Shown: positions 30,961 through 39,222 of the stretch, piece by piece
Layout of the letters: each line of letters begins with the position of its first letter
Position numbering within the stretch: position 1 is the first letter of the stretch
Source of the DNA: Calditrichota bacterium
Lineage (GTDB): Bacteria > Calditrichota > Calditrichia > Calditrichales > J004
Length of the DNA stretch: 39,222 bases
NCBI GenBank assembly: GCA_024277115.1
Contig: JAJRVW010000015.1
Location: 1-39,222 of the forward strand
Reading direction: 5' to 3'
Position numbers and translations under genes: made by a program
The notes under the pieces: generated by a model
The model's database searches: none
Seen by the model: only the letters and a program-made list of their open reading frames with translations
Told to the model about the DNA's origin: nothing

Positions 30961-33426
30961 TTGCGGTTTTTAACCTCCTTCATCATTTTATTTTTCTCTT
31001 CCACCTCAATTCAGTCCCAACCTCTAACCAAATATTCTGCAACCGAAATCCAGGCAGCGTTAAATAAATTAAATGTCCTTGGCAGTGTCCTTTATATTGC
31101 CGCACATCCCGACGACGAAAACCAGGGTTTGCTTGCCTATATGTCCAAAGGTCGCAATTATCGCGCCGCTTATCTTTCATTAACACGCGGCGATGGCGGT
31201 CAAAACCTGCTTGGCCCGGAAAAAGGTATTTTGCTTGGTGTTATGCGTACACAAGAACTTTTAGCCGCGCGCAAAATAGATGGTGCACAACAATTTTTTA
31301 CACGGGCCATTGATTTTGGTTATTCCAAGACGGCCAAAGAATCCCTCTCAAAATGGAACCACCAAACACTTTTGGGCGATGTGGTAAAAGTGATCCGTAC
31401 TTTCAGGCCTGATATAATTATCACCCGTTTCACAAAAACTAAAGGCGGGCATGGCCACCATTTATCATCGGCGATTTTAGCGCAGGAAGCTTTTTGGGCC
31501 GCCGCTGATCCCGAACAATTTCCTGAGCAATTACAAAATTTAAAACCCTGGCAGGCTAAGCGGATTTTCTGGAACAACTGGCAACCTTCACAAAAAAGGC
31601 TGGCTTCCATGCCGCCGCTTCTCCCATTAAACCTTGGGAAATACGCGCCGCTTTATGGGCGTTCCTTCCGGGAAATAGCCGCTAAAAGCCGCACCATGCA
31701 TAAATCACAAGGTTTTGGCGCTACACCACAACGGGGAAATTCGTTTGATTATTTTGAACTCACAGCGGGAGATACGGCCTATTTGGATGTAATGGACGGC
31801 GTTGAGACAAGCTGGAAGCGGATCGATGCCGATGGTCGCCTTCAAATAAAAGTGTCGGAAATCCTGGAAAGTTTTAATGCGCAAAATCCAAAAGCCTCGA
31901 TCCCGCAATTATTAAATCTTTACCAAAGCCTGGATAACATGAAAAATAGTTTCTGGGTCGCCATAAAAAAAGAAGAGATAAAAAAACTCATCCAAATGTG
32001 CAGTGGTTTGTGGCTCGAGGCAATCGCTTTTAATGCATCGGTTGTACCGGGCGAAACGATCAAAATAAAAACCATGGCTTTAAACCGGTCCGCATTCCCC
32101 GTAAAATTAAACTCAATCCACATCACCTATCTTGGTAAGAAGATAAAAATAAATGCCGTCTTAAACGAAAACGAGCCCAAGGCAATTGTCAGTACACTTA
32201 CAATCCCCGGCGACGCGCCCTATTCGCAACCGTATTGGTTAAAAAAGAATCCGGGAGAGACGCTTTTTAACGTGGACAAAACTTTTTCCGGGCAGCCTGT
32301 TGGAAAATCAGCGCTGGAGGCAACAATCAGCCTAAGTTTTGGTAAAACCGTATTTGACTTTAGCATTCCCGTCCTCTTTCAGGAAAACGATCCCAAAATG
32401 GGTGAGCAGTATAAGCCTTTTTTAATTGTACCGGATGTAAGTGTTTCCTTTGCGGAGAATGTTTTTATTTTTAAAGATTCTGTTCCGCACACCATTCAAA
32501 TTTTTGTACATGCTTTAACAGACAGCGCTGTGGGCGAGGTACATCCAATAATACCCACAGGTTGGCAATCCAAACCGGGGCTCCGGAAATATAATCTTGC
32601 AAAAAAAGGTGAGCAGGCAGCTTTTGAATTTGAAATAAGACCAACAAAAAACGGACAGAATGGGATTATAAAAGCCGTAGCACAATCCAGCCAGACTTTA
32701 TTTACAAACGAAGTCATCAAAATAAATTACCCGCACATTCCGCCTCAGATTGTTTTACAGGCTGCCGAAGCACAACTGGTTAAGCTGGATATTAATGTGC
32801 CCAAAATAACAATCGCCTATATTATGGGCTCCGGCGATGAAATCCCACAAGCCTTGCATGAAATTGGTTTAAAAGTTGATTTACTCTCGGATGAAGACTT
32901 GATGACAATCGACTATGAAAAGTATGACGCTGTTGTTTGCGGCGTCCGTGCATTTAATACGCGCGAAAACCTGGGGCTTTACCAAAAACGTATCTTAAAA
33001 TATGTGGAAAATGGCGGGACCTGGATTGTGCAGCATAATACCCGTTTTGGGACACAAGTGGCGCAGATTGGGCCATACCCGTACGTGGCGCGTGGCCGGG
33101 ACAGAATATCTGAAGAAGATGCCGAGATGGAGATCCTGGCCCCCTCGCATGCTTTGTTTAATTTTCCCAATAAGATTACTACTGCCGATTTTGATGGCTG
33201 GGTCCAGGAGCGTGGCACTTACCTGGCTGAGTCGTGGCAGGGAAAATTATACCCGCTTTTGGCAGGTCACGATGAAGGCGAGCCATCAAAATTAGGCAGT
33301 TTACTTTATGCGCCATACGGCAAAGGTGTTTTTGTTTTCTCCGCCTTGTCCATGTTCCGGCAACTCCCTGCTGGCGTTCCTGGCGCTTACCGCCTTTTTG
33401 TAAATATGATCTCGGCAAAACAATAG
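30961..33426 (+). CDS. PIG-L/LmbE-family deacetylase with large C-terminal region
   Basis: This 821-residue exported protein has a signal peptide (residues 1-20). An N-terminal PIG-L domain (about 38-290) has zinc/catalytic AHPDDE (His49, Asp51, Glu52-53) and GHGHHLSS (His164, His166). PIG-L enzymes remove N-acetyl groups from sugars such as GlcNAc. A beta-rich middle (about 350-600) precedes a class I glutamine-amidotransferase-like Rossmann region (about 620-800; YDAVVCGVRAFNTRENL). No catalytic Cys was recognised there. The start is TTG, with AAGGA 7 bp upstream. The modules suggest glycan trimming in the periplasm. Confidence 0.85.
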   Translation: MRFLTSFIILFFSSTSIQSQPLTKYSATEIQAALNKLNVLGSVLYIAAHPDDENQGLLAYMSKGRNYRAAYLSLTRGDGGQNLLGPEKGILLGVMRTQELLAARKIDGAQQFFTRAIDFGYSKTAKESLSKWNHQTLLGDVVKVIRTFRPDIIITRFTKTKGGHGHHLSSAILAQEAFWAAADPEQFPEQLQNLKPWQAKRIFWNNWQPSQKRLASMPPLLPLNLGKYAPLYGRSFREIAAKSRTMHKSQGFGATPQRGNSFDYFELTAGDTAYLDVMDGVETSWKRIDADGRLQIKVSEILESFNAQNPKASIPQLLNLYQSLDNMKNSFWVAIKKEEIKKLIQMCSGLWLEAIAFNASVVPGETIKIKTMALNRSAFPVKLNSIHITYLGKKIKINAVLNENEPKAIVSTLTIPGDAPYSQPYWLKKNPGETLFNVDKTFSGQPVGKSALEATISLSFGKTVFDFSIPVLFQENDPKMGEQYKPFLIVPDVSVSFAENVFIFKDSVPHTIQIFVHALTDSAVGEVHPIIPTGWQSKPGLRKYNLAKKGEQAAFEFEIRPTKNGQNGIIKAVAQSSQTLFTNEVIKINYPHIPPQIVLQAAEAQLVKLDINVPKITIAYIMGSGDEIPQALHEIGLKVDLLSDEDLMTIDYEKYDAVVCGVRAFNTRENLGLYQKRILKYVENGGTWIVQHNTRFGTQVAQIGPYPYVARGRDRISEEDAEMEILAPSHALFNFPNKITTADFDGWVQERGTYLAESWQGKLYPLLAGHDEGEPSKLGSLLYAPYGKGVFVFSALSMFRQLPAGVPGAYRLFVNMISAKQ

Positions 33427-33650
33427 ATTTAGAGAACAGCCGCATGGGTTTCTCGTAGTGAAACTTTATAAAGATGAAGCAAAGATTCTAAGTAAAAACA
33501 TACCCAAACTCAGTTTGGGTACGAGACAAAACAAGGCCAAACTGCTCATGGCGAATCTCCTGATTCGCTACGCAATTGTGGGGAAACTGCGTTTCCCAAA
33601 GAGAACTTAAAAACAAGAAAACAAATGACCAGCAACAATAAAAATTAAAG
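33427..33650. repeat. Cluster of three short perfect hairpins
   Basis: This gap between the PIG-L gene and the small membrane protein holds TACCCAAACT-C-AGTTTGGGTA (33501-33521), GCGAATC-TCCT-GATTCGC (33551-33568) and GGGAAAC-TGC-GTTTCCC (33581-33597). There are three perfect stems in about 100 bp, with one- to four-base loops. Their wording resembles the GCAGTTTCCAAACTGC repeats at 30580 and 30815. No gene is seen in the first 220 bp. The hairpins could terminate or protect the PIG-L transcript. Confidence 0.65.
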
Positions 33651-33806
33651 ATGAAAATGATGAACGATTTAGAAGAAGAAAATAATATATCAGGCGAAGA
33701 AGCGCCGCCCATTTTAAAAAGCTGGCCCCGCTTTTACATTCTTGTTGCCGTCAATCTGATCGTGCTATTGGTTTTATTTTATACCTTCACGGAGGTATTT
33801 AAATGA
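33651..33806 (+). CDS. Small single-TM protein coupled to the Na+/solute symporter
   Basis: This 51-residue protein has an acidic N-terminus (NDLEEENN), APPILKSWPRFY, then one hydrophobic helix (about residues 29-46) ending FTEVFK. Its TGA overlaps the symporter ATG (ATGA), and the symporter's GGAGGT lies inside its last codons, so translation is coupled. It is too short for common ORF cut-offs. Small peptides next to symporters can be accessory subunits; nothing more can be said. ATGs at 33651, 33657 and 33660 are all possible. Confidence 0.75.
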   Translation: MKMMNDLEEENNISGEEAPPILKSWPRFYILVAVNLIVLLVLFYTFTEVFK

Positions 33807-35500
33807 GCACAATCGATTGGTGGGTGATGAGCGGTTTTCTGGGATTTATTGTTGTGTACGGCACCTGGAAAAGCCGCAAAAGTAAAGATTTGAAGGAGTT
33901 TCTTCTCGCGGGAAAAAGCACGCCCTGGTACATGGTCACACTCTCCATAATGGCGACACAGGCCAGCGCCATCACCTTCCTTTCCACACCGGGCCAGGCT
34001 TTTGTGGACGGCATGCGCTTCGTTCAATTTTACATCGGGCTGCCCATCGCCATGATCATCCTTTCCATTACCGCCGTACCCATTTACCACAAGATGAACG
34101 CCTTCACTGCCTACGAATATCTTGAAAAACGTTTTGACCTAAAAAACCGTGCCTTGGGCAGCATTCTTTTTTTAATCCAGCGCGGTCTTGCAGCCGGGTT
34201 TACCATCCTTGCGCCAGCGCTAATTTTATCTGTTTTGCTGGGTTGGGATTTAAATGCCACTATAATCGTCATTGGCGTTTTAGTGATTATATACACGGCC
34301 AGCGGGGGCACAGATGCCGTCAACAAAACACATATTTTACAAATGGGCGTCATTTTTGTTGGGATGATTGCCGCCTTTTTTATGATTTTTAAACTCTTAC
34401 CGGCGGATATTTCCGTTTTGGATGCCCTACATATTGCCGGGAAAAGTGGGAAATTAAATGCGATCGATTTTAGCTTTGACCTGGGAAACAAATACACCTT
34501 TTGGAGCGGATTAATCGGCGGTACATTTTTAGCCCTTTCCTATTTTGGCACCGATCAATCTCAGGTACAGCGCTATCTTTCCGGCTCCTCCATAGCACAA
34601 TCGCGCACAGGACTGTTGATGAACGGCATCGTAAAAATCCCCATGCAATTTTTTATTTTATTGATCGGCGCAATGGTTTTTGTTTTTTACCAGTTTACGG
34701 AACCGCCGCTTTATTTTAACCCGGTAGAAGAACAGCACGTGCATCAATCCAATTATGCCGACAAATATAACACGCTTGAGGAAAACCATAACTCTCTGCA
34801 TCAAAAGAAACAGCATTTATTGCGCTCTATGCTTTCGGCCAACGATACAGGCCAGGAAGCTAAATTGCGTAGCGATCAGAAAAAGGTTCTGGAAATTGAA
34901 GACAAAATGAAAGATATCCGTGCCGAGGCCAAAACCCTGATCACTAAGGCAAACCCTTCCTCCGACGGTAATGACACTAATTTTATATTTCTATCTTTTG
35001 TGACCGGCTTTTTGCCCGTTGGTTTGATCGGCCTTATATTAGCCGCCATCCTTTCCGCATCCATGTCATCCACCTCAGCAGAGTTGAACGCCCTAGCCTC
35101 AACCACCGTAGTCGATATTTACAAACGGATGATCAAGCCTGATGGCGACGAGAAACATTATCTTTTTGTTTCAAAAGCCACAACCGTCTTTTGGGGATTT
35201 TATGCGATCGGCTTTGCCCTTTTCGCCAACCAAATGGGCACCTTAATTGAAGCCGTAAATATTTTGGGCTCACTCTTTTATGGAACCATACTGGGAATTT
35301 TTCTTTTGGCCTTTTACTTTAAAAAAATTCAGGGTACGGCCACTTTTTTAGCCGCGCTTATTGCCGAGGTGGCTGTTTTAGGCTTTTATTTATTTACCGA
35401 AATTCCTTACTTGTGGTTTAATTTTATCGGATGCGCCCTTGTAATAATCCTGGCCGTTATATTTGAAAAATTAGTAATAAAAAATCTTGGGCTTAAATAA
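33803..35500 (+). CDS. Sodium/solute symporter family (SSS) with a periplasmic-size coiled-coil insert
   Basis: This 565-residue membrane protein of the SSS family has about 13 helices. Early segments include STPGQAF, FVQFYIGLPIAMI and TAYEYLEKRF, the family's signature after TM3, and LSASMSSTSAELNALAST with the conserved Na+-site serines. Between TM helices near residues 300-400 is a roughly 70-residue charged coiled-coil insert (NTLEENHNSLHQKKQHLL, LEIEDKMKDIRAEAK) that is absent from minimal SSS proteins. The substrate cannot be told; relatives carry sugars, sialic acids, proline or carboxylates. GGAGGT lies 6 bp before the ATG. Downstream is an M61-like peptidase, and upstream are a small membrane protein and a PIG-L deacetylase. 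Confidence 0.9.
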   Translation: MSTIDWWVMSGFLGFIVVYGTWKSRKSKDLKEFLLAGKSTPWYMVTLSIMATQASAITFLSTPGQAFVDGMRFVQFYIGLPIAMIILSITAVPIYHKMNAFTAYEYLEKRFDLKNRALGSILFLIQRGLAAGFTILAPALILSVLLGWDLNATIIVIGVLVIIYTASGGTDAVNKTHILQMGVIFVGMIAAFFMIFKLLPADISVLDALHIAGKSGKLNAIDFSFDLGNKYTFWSGLIGGTFLALSYFGTDQSQVQRYLSGSSIAQSRTGLLMNGIVKIPMQFFILLIGAMVFVFYQFTEPPLYFNPVEEQHVHQSNYADKYNTLEENHNSLHQKKQHLLRSMLSANDTGQEAKLRSDQKKVLEIEDKMKDIRAEAKTLITKANPSSDGNDTNFIFLSFVTGFLPVGLIGLILAAILSASMSSTSAELNALASTTVVDIYKRMIKPDGDEKHYLFVSKATTVFWGFYAIGFALFANQMGTLIEAVNILGSLFYGTILGIFLLAFYFKKIQGTATFLAALIAEVAVLGFYLFTEIPYLWFNFIGCALVIILAVIFEKLVIKNLGLK

Positions 35501-35523
35501 ATGCCTTTAAGGAGAAGTTGAGT

Positions 35524-36966
35524 ATGAAAACAGACCGCATGGGAACCCACTCTTTTCTTTTTCTTATTTTGACTCATTTTCTACTCCTTACACATTTTCT
35601 TTATGCACAAGATAAAATTATCCACCATTATACCGTACGCATTTCTGAGGATTTACAAACTCTTTATGTCGAAGCCTGTTTCGGTAACATCGCTTTTTAT
35701 CATCTTTATGCAGGATCAAATTTATCAGCAGCCAATACAAAAAATATCCGGCTAAACAATCATTTTAAAACAAGAAAATATAGCGCCGATAATTATGAGC
35801 TGGCCCTGCACCAAAACGCCGCCAACACAACCTTATATTATGAATTTGATCTGGGCCAGGTAAAGAACAGAAGCCGTTGGAATTCTTCAGGAAAAAATTC
35901 CCAATTTTTACGTATCCCGCCTGATAGATGGCTTTGGCGGCCTCTGGAACTGGAAGAAAACGAGGAGATTCATGTCACCTTTGACTTCCCTAAAAATGTT
36001 TATTACTCCGTCCCCTGGCAAAAAATAGGGTTACACACGCACCTGATTGACCGGACGCCATATAATTGGCCCTCTGCAGGTGCTTTCGGGAACCTTGCCA
36101 TCGATACGATTTCCGTTTCCGGCTGTAAACTGGCCATAGCCGCGCCGGGAGGAGATTATCCTCTTAAACGCAAGGACTTACTTCACTGGATTAAAAATGC
36201 GGCAGCTTCAGTCACCAATCTGTACGGCAGCTTCCCGGTTAAAAATGCGCAGGTTATCATTATTCCCATTGGCCAAAAAAACGAACCTGTCCCTTTTGGG
36301 ATGGCCATCCGTGGTGGCGGGTTTAGTCTGGAATTTTATATTGACCCTTCACGGCCAGTAGAAGAATTTATTGCAGACTGGACTGCGACACACGAACTAA
36401 GCCATAGTTTACTGCCATATATTAACCGTGGGCAGATGTGGCTTTCGGAGGGCATGGCCACCTATTATCAATATATTTTAATGGGTCGTGATGGCCGTTT
36501 AACTGAAACTGAGGCCTGGCAAAGAATTTACAACGGATTTCAAAAAGGCAAAGATAATTCGCCCGGCAAAAGTGTAAAAATCACTGCGGAAAATATGCGC
36601 AATTATCACGCTTACCCTTTTGTCTATTGGACTGGCGCAGCCCTTATGTTAAAAGCAGATGTAGCCCTGAGAAAAAACAGTCATAGCCGCAAAAGTCTTG
36701 ACCGCGTTTTAAAGCAAATTCAGGATAGGCATATCCCTGCTACCCGCACATGGGACGGGCGGGAAATGCTTGTTGAAATGGACCGATTGGCACAAACATC
36801 GATATTTATGGATTTGTACAAAAAATATATCAATGTTACGCATTTCCCCGTTGATACGACATATTGGAAGGAATTAGGCGTGCTGATCAGCGATGGTGAA
36901 GTGCAGCTGACTGCTGATGCACCACTGGCACATATCCGCAGGCAGATTATTAGAGGGCAAAAGTAA
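35524..36966 (+). CDS. Exported M61-like gluzincin (HELSH)
   Basis: This 480-residue protein has a signal peptide (about residues 1-28, ending LYAQ). Its zinc motif is HELSH (His290, Glu291, His294) with WLSEGMATYY (Glu309) 15 residues after the last His. This is the gluzincin arrangement of the M1/M61 clan. The N-terminal half is beta-rich, as in glycyl aminopeptidases of family M61. It is expected in the periplasm or outside the cell. AAGGAG lies 9 bp before the ATG at 35524; a TTG at 35518 is too close to the ribosome-binding site. It follows the symporter by 23 bp and may share its transcript. Confidence 0.82.
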   Translation: MKTDRMGTHSFLFLILTHFLLLTHFLYAQDKIIHHYTVRISEDLQTLYVEACFGNIAFYHLYAGSNLSAANTKNIRLNNHFKTRKYSADNYELALHQNAANTTLYYEFDLGQVKNRSRWNSSGKNSQFLRIPPDRWLWRPLELEENEEIHVTFDFPKNVYYSVPWQKIGLHTHLIDRTPYNWPSAGAFGNLAIDTISVSGCKLAIAAPGGDYPLKRKDLLHWIKNAAASVTNLYGSFPVKNAQVIIIPIGQKNEPVPFGMAIRGGGFSLEFYIDPSRPVEEFIADWTATHELSHSLLPYINRGQMWLSEGMATYYQYILMGRDGRLTETEAWQRIYNGFQKGKDNSPGKSVKITAENMRNYHAYPFVYWTGAALMLKADVALRKNSHSRKSLDRVLKQIQDRHIPATRTWDGREMLVEMDRLAQTSIFMDLYKKYINVTHFPVDTTYWKELGVLISDGEVQLTADAPLAHIRRQIIRGQK

Positions 36967-37011
36967 GTAGAAGCCAATTTTTATGTTGCATAAAATTGTA
37001 CTCGTTATCTT

Positions 37012-37668
37012 TCAATAGTCAATAAATTGATTAAATTGTATCCCTATAAAAAAACCATTCTGAGAATATGAAGACATCAAAATAAACTGATTCTCAAGAT
37101 AAGTTACTATCGAAAAATCGCTCTGAAGAATGTAGCCCCACTCTTTCGCATCAAACGTATTCACTTCATATCTTAACACTGTCTCATTCTTAAAATAATT
37201 TGTAAATAAAAATCTTGTAATAATTTCTGGCCCCGCAATAAGTGAAGCACCATAATTTTGAAGATAAACAGGACTGAGATTAAACATAAAAGAAAAAAAA
37301 GCTTTATTTTGATGTATGGAGAAAGTTTTACCAATTCCAGTGTAAACACCAAAACTTAAAGGTCTGTTTTTTAAATCATCTCTTCTATATCCACCAAGGG
37401 CAAGCTTCCAAGATAAAGAATTAGAAATTGATGAGACTGGTTTTAAACTTTTCTGATTAAATACCCACAACTCGTTGAGAAGAAGCTTATTTTTAAGTAT
37501 TCCAATATTTATCTTGCCTAATGCAATAAAGTCGTTTTTTGGATATGCACCAAAAAAATCGTGAAACTCATGTAATCCTAAACGAAATTGTACTCCATAC
37601 TCAAAATTAGAACCCGGTAAATATTTTAAAGAGAAACCCGCTGTTCCTGGAGGATGCATTTGGAACAA
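37012..37668 (-). pseudogene. C-terminal beta-barrel part of the DUF4105 protein, out of frame
   Basis: These 218 residues encode the region that in Lnb/DUF4105 proteins follows the N-terminal domain. It begins HPPGTAGFSLKYL and FEYGVQFRLGLHEFHD, then alternating strands rich in Tyr and Phe. The frame lies one base off the upstream gene. The only start codons are TTG at 37668 and an internal ATG, with no ribosome-binding site and no signal peptide. Adding one A to the A9 run at 37686-37694 joins the two reading frames into EGKKKIKKISKLFQMHPP. It is therefore best read as the second half of one gene of about 540 residues. Confidence 0.78.
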
Positions 37669-37682
37669 CTTAGATATTTTTT

Positions 37683-38630
37683 TTATTTTTTTTTGCCTTC
37701 TCCTCCTCTTTTTGATGCTGCCAACCTTAAAAATTGAATTTGTTTTTTTTCTGAATCAATCAACATTTTCTTTCGTCTATAATATTTCCATTCCAGAATA
37801 GTTAATAAAATCGCAGCGTCATCTGGATGCATGCTAACTTTGAAACTATCTGGAACCAATAACCAATCAATCGCATTAACGGATTTTTCTTCAAAATACG
37901 AATCAATTACCTGTTCAACACTCTCAATATAAAGTGGTTTTCCAATCCTTTTTTTTATTTCAGTATTTTTAAGAAGAACATCCCTTGGGGATATTAAGAC
38001 AGAATTTTTTTCAATGCTTCTTCCAAATGATTTTTCTAATAAACTCTCAATTTGGCTTGCGCAGTTTTTAGTAAAAAATCTATAATCAAAGCTTTTGTTT
38101 TTATTTTTAAATAAATTAAAAAGGAGGTGTGATGACTCATCTGAATTGAGCCGCACTGGGTAAAGCCAGAGTGCCCTAGATTCAATAAAAGTATATTCCC
38201 GTATTTTTTCGTGAAATGGGATAATGGAATAATGACCAACTAAGCCACCCAAAATCCCTTTATAAAATGTATCCCAGATATTTAACGAATCTGAGTTAGC
38301 ACCAAAATTGATAACATCCCATAATAAAATAGATTTCCTTTCAACCTTAGGTTTCAATAATAAAAAAATGTGTCCAAATGAGGACGAGGGGCTAGATGGA
38401 TAAGGGCCGGCGAATACGATAAACAGTTCTTTAAATGCATGCTCTTCGATAAATTCTTGATACCCTGACTGAAAATTCAAACTATCATTTTGCTCAAATA
38501 ATAATGGCTTTCCTGAGTTAGACGTATTTCCTTGTAACAAAGAGCCAACACATAAAAATACAAAAAAAAAGGAGACCCAAGATATCTGGGCCATCCTTAT
38601 TATTATATATTTGAAAAACTTATAAATCAC
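37683..38630 (-). CDS. Lnb/DUF4105 N-terminal domain protein, frameshifted at an A9 run
   Basis: This 315-residue protein has a signal peptide (around MAQISWVSFFFVFLCVGSLL) and the DUF4105 (Lnb N-terminal) motifs: SSFGHIFLLLKP, RALWLYPVRLNSDES and RFFTKNCASQ with the candidate catalytic Cys. This NlpC-like fold is periplasmic. The protein ends in GGEGKKK at a TAA within AAAAAAAAATAAAAAAAA. The start at 38630 is GTG overlapping the stop of the PEGA gene; ATG at 38594 would also give a signal peptide. The rest of the protein is the ORF at 37012-37668. Confidence 0.85.
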   Translation of the reverse strand: MIYKFFKYIIIRMAQISWVSFFFVFLCVGSLLQGNTSNSGKPLLFEQNDSLNFQSGYQEFIEEHAFKELFIVFAGPYPSSPSSSFGHIFLLLKPKVERKSILLWDVINFGANSDSLNIWDTFYKGILGGLVGHYSIIPFHEKIREYTFIESRALWLYPVRLNSDESSHLLFNLFKNKNKSFDYRFFTKNCASQIESLLEKSFGRSIEKNSVLISPRDVLLKNTEIKKRIGKPLYIESVEQVIDSYFEEKSVNAIDWLLVPDSFKVSMHPDDAAILLTILEWKYYRRKKMLIDSEKKQIQFLRLAASKRGGEGKKK

Positions 38631-39082
38631 TATATACTTAAAACCTTAGTCATTAAATTACCAAAAGCAACTTGATCCCCATTTGAAGCTTCAATATTTT
38701 TGCGAATTAAATCAATATCTTCTTCCGATCCTTCTAATTTTGCAAGTTCTATTAATGAGCTTAAATATGGGCCGTTATTACTCGCTAGCTCAATTGAGAT
38801 ATCAGACATATGAATCATAGCAAACTTTTTTAGGGCAGTAGATTCCTGGAATTCTTTAAGGCTCATTCCGTCCTTAATTAATTCGACCTGAAAACTTGAA
38901 GGTGCGTAAGCCCATGCTGCACCCGAAGCAAAATCGGTCAAACTGCCTAGTGTTCCACCTAGAATGATATTACCCCAAAAAGCACCTTCGATACTCTTAC
39001 TTAAAGCTATATTATAAGTTTTATAACCTTCCTTTTTTACTTTTAATAATTTTTTACCTCTTTTAATTTTACCCGTAAAAGG
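38630..39082 (-). pseudogene. PEGA-type lipoprotein gene, 5' end removed by an IS
   Basis: The native sequence starts at PFTGKIKRGKKLLKV and EGYKT, the end of a PEGA domain. Then come IEGAFWGNIILGGTLGSLTDFASGAAWAYAP, a glycine-rich helical segment typical of PEGA lipoproteins, and a helical C-terminus (about 80 residues). The reading frame extends upstream only inside the IS (residues MGAPLFYIYKFTKFCKY), so the signal peptide and the start of the PEGA domain are missing. It is presumably inactive. The downstream DUF4105 gene overlaps its stop by one base and may lose its promoter through the insertion. Confidence 0.8.
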
Positions 39083-39222
39083 TGTCTTGTCCTGATTATA
39101 TTTACAGAATTTAGTAAACTTGTAAATATAAAACAAAGGAGCCCCCATGTCAGCACAAGCGATAAGCTATCGGTATAGCGAAGCCTTCAAGCAGAAAGTA
39201 ATAGGTGAAATAGAAAGCGGTA
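39083..39222 (+). mobile_element. Left end of an IS3-like insertion sequence, running off the window
   Basis: The element appears to begin TGTCTTGTCC at 39083, ending in 5'-TG as in IS3-family ends. The PEGA frame becomes recognisable on the other side. An 11-bp perfect inverted repeat, TTATATTTACA (39096-39106) / TGTAAATATAA (39121-39131), lies between the end and the transposase start. It would form a hairpin blocking read-in translation. The right end and target duplication are outside the window. Confidence 0.7.
39147..39222 (+). CDS. IS3-family transposase OrfA, partial (N-terminus)
   Basis: The first 25 residues are visible: MSAQAISYRYSEAFKQKV and IGEIESG. This matches the start of OrfA-type HTH proteins (YSEEFKxxVVxEIExGK) that bind IS3 ends. 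AAAGGAG lies 5 bp before the ATG. The gene continues beyond the window. Confidence 0.8.
   Translation, partial: MSAQAISYRYSEAFKQKVIGEIESG

Overview
The window is a stretch of a moderately AT-rich bacterial chromosome from a Gram-negative member of the FCB group. The evidence for this is a set of signal-peptide and lipobox proteins, a Lnb/DUF4105 protein with an outer-membrane-type partner, a DUF2911 protein, an M61-like peptidase and a PIG-L deacetylase with a large C-terminal extension. The mix suggests a Calditrichota-like or related lineage. This is inference from gene content; there is no rRNA or tRNA gene in the window to settle it.

Layout. 334-1490: heme-copper oxidase subunit III and IV-type proteins plus a small one-helix protein, probably the tail of a terminal oxidase or NO reductase cluster that begins upstream. 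1741-4100: a lipoprotein, a TPR protein, an SGNH hydrolase and an Asp/Glu racemase-like protein, closely packed. 4161-4816: a HigBA-type toxin-antitoxin operon with a perfect 20-bp palindromic operator. 4871-9564 (minus): two CLC channel/antiporter genes, the second coupled to an HTH-EIIA(Ntr) fusion. 10007-14073 (plus): an isocitrate/isopropylmalate dehydrogenase, a beta-carbonic-anhydrase-like protein, an HMG-CoA lyase, a decayed four-helix-bundle (23S IVS-type) pseudogene and a class III CoA-transferase.

14137-21070 (minus): a gluzincin peptidase, an unknown protein, a DUF4412-like exported protein, a rhomboid protease, an M23 peptidase split by an in-frame amber codon, and a lone receiver domain. 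21250-22806: a P1/DmpA peptidase whose stop codon lies inside a compound repeat. A second copy of that repeat lies on the other side of a small GIY-YIG nuclease gene. 22831-28188 (minus): a dimeric dUTPase, a tandem pair of HtrA proteins (one apparently active, one with the triad lost), a small membrane protein, an AI-2E-type permease and a cNMP-binding protein. 28578-36966 (plus): a DUF2911-TPR protein, a DUF6483-like protein, a PIG-L deacetylase, a 51-residue membrane peptide coupled to a Na+/solute symporter, and an M61-like peptidase. 37012-39222: a DUF4105 gene broken at an A9 run, then a PEGA-type gene whose 5' part is displaced by the left end of an IS3-like element running off the window.

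The commonest theme is envelope proteolysis and stress (two HtrA proteins, rhomboid, M23, two gluzincins, Lnb), alongside acyl-CoA metabolism. Gene decay and repeat activity are also marked: an amber codon, a homopolymer frameshift, a two-lesion pseudogene, an IS insertion and several families of palindromic intergenic repeats. The best candidate for something undescribed is the GIY-YIG gene between two direct copies of a structured repeat, which looks like a small mobile unit.
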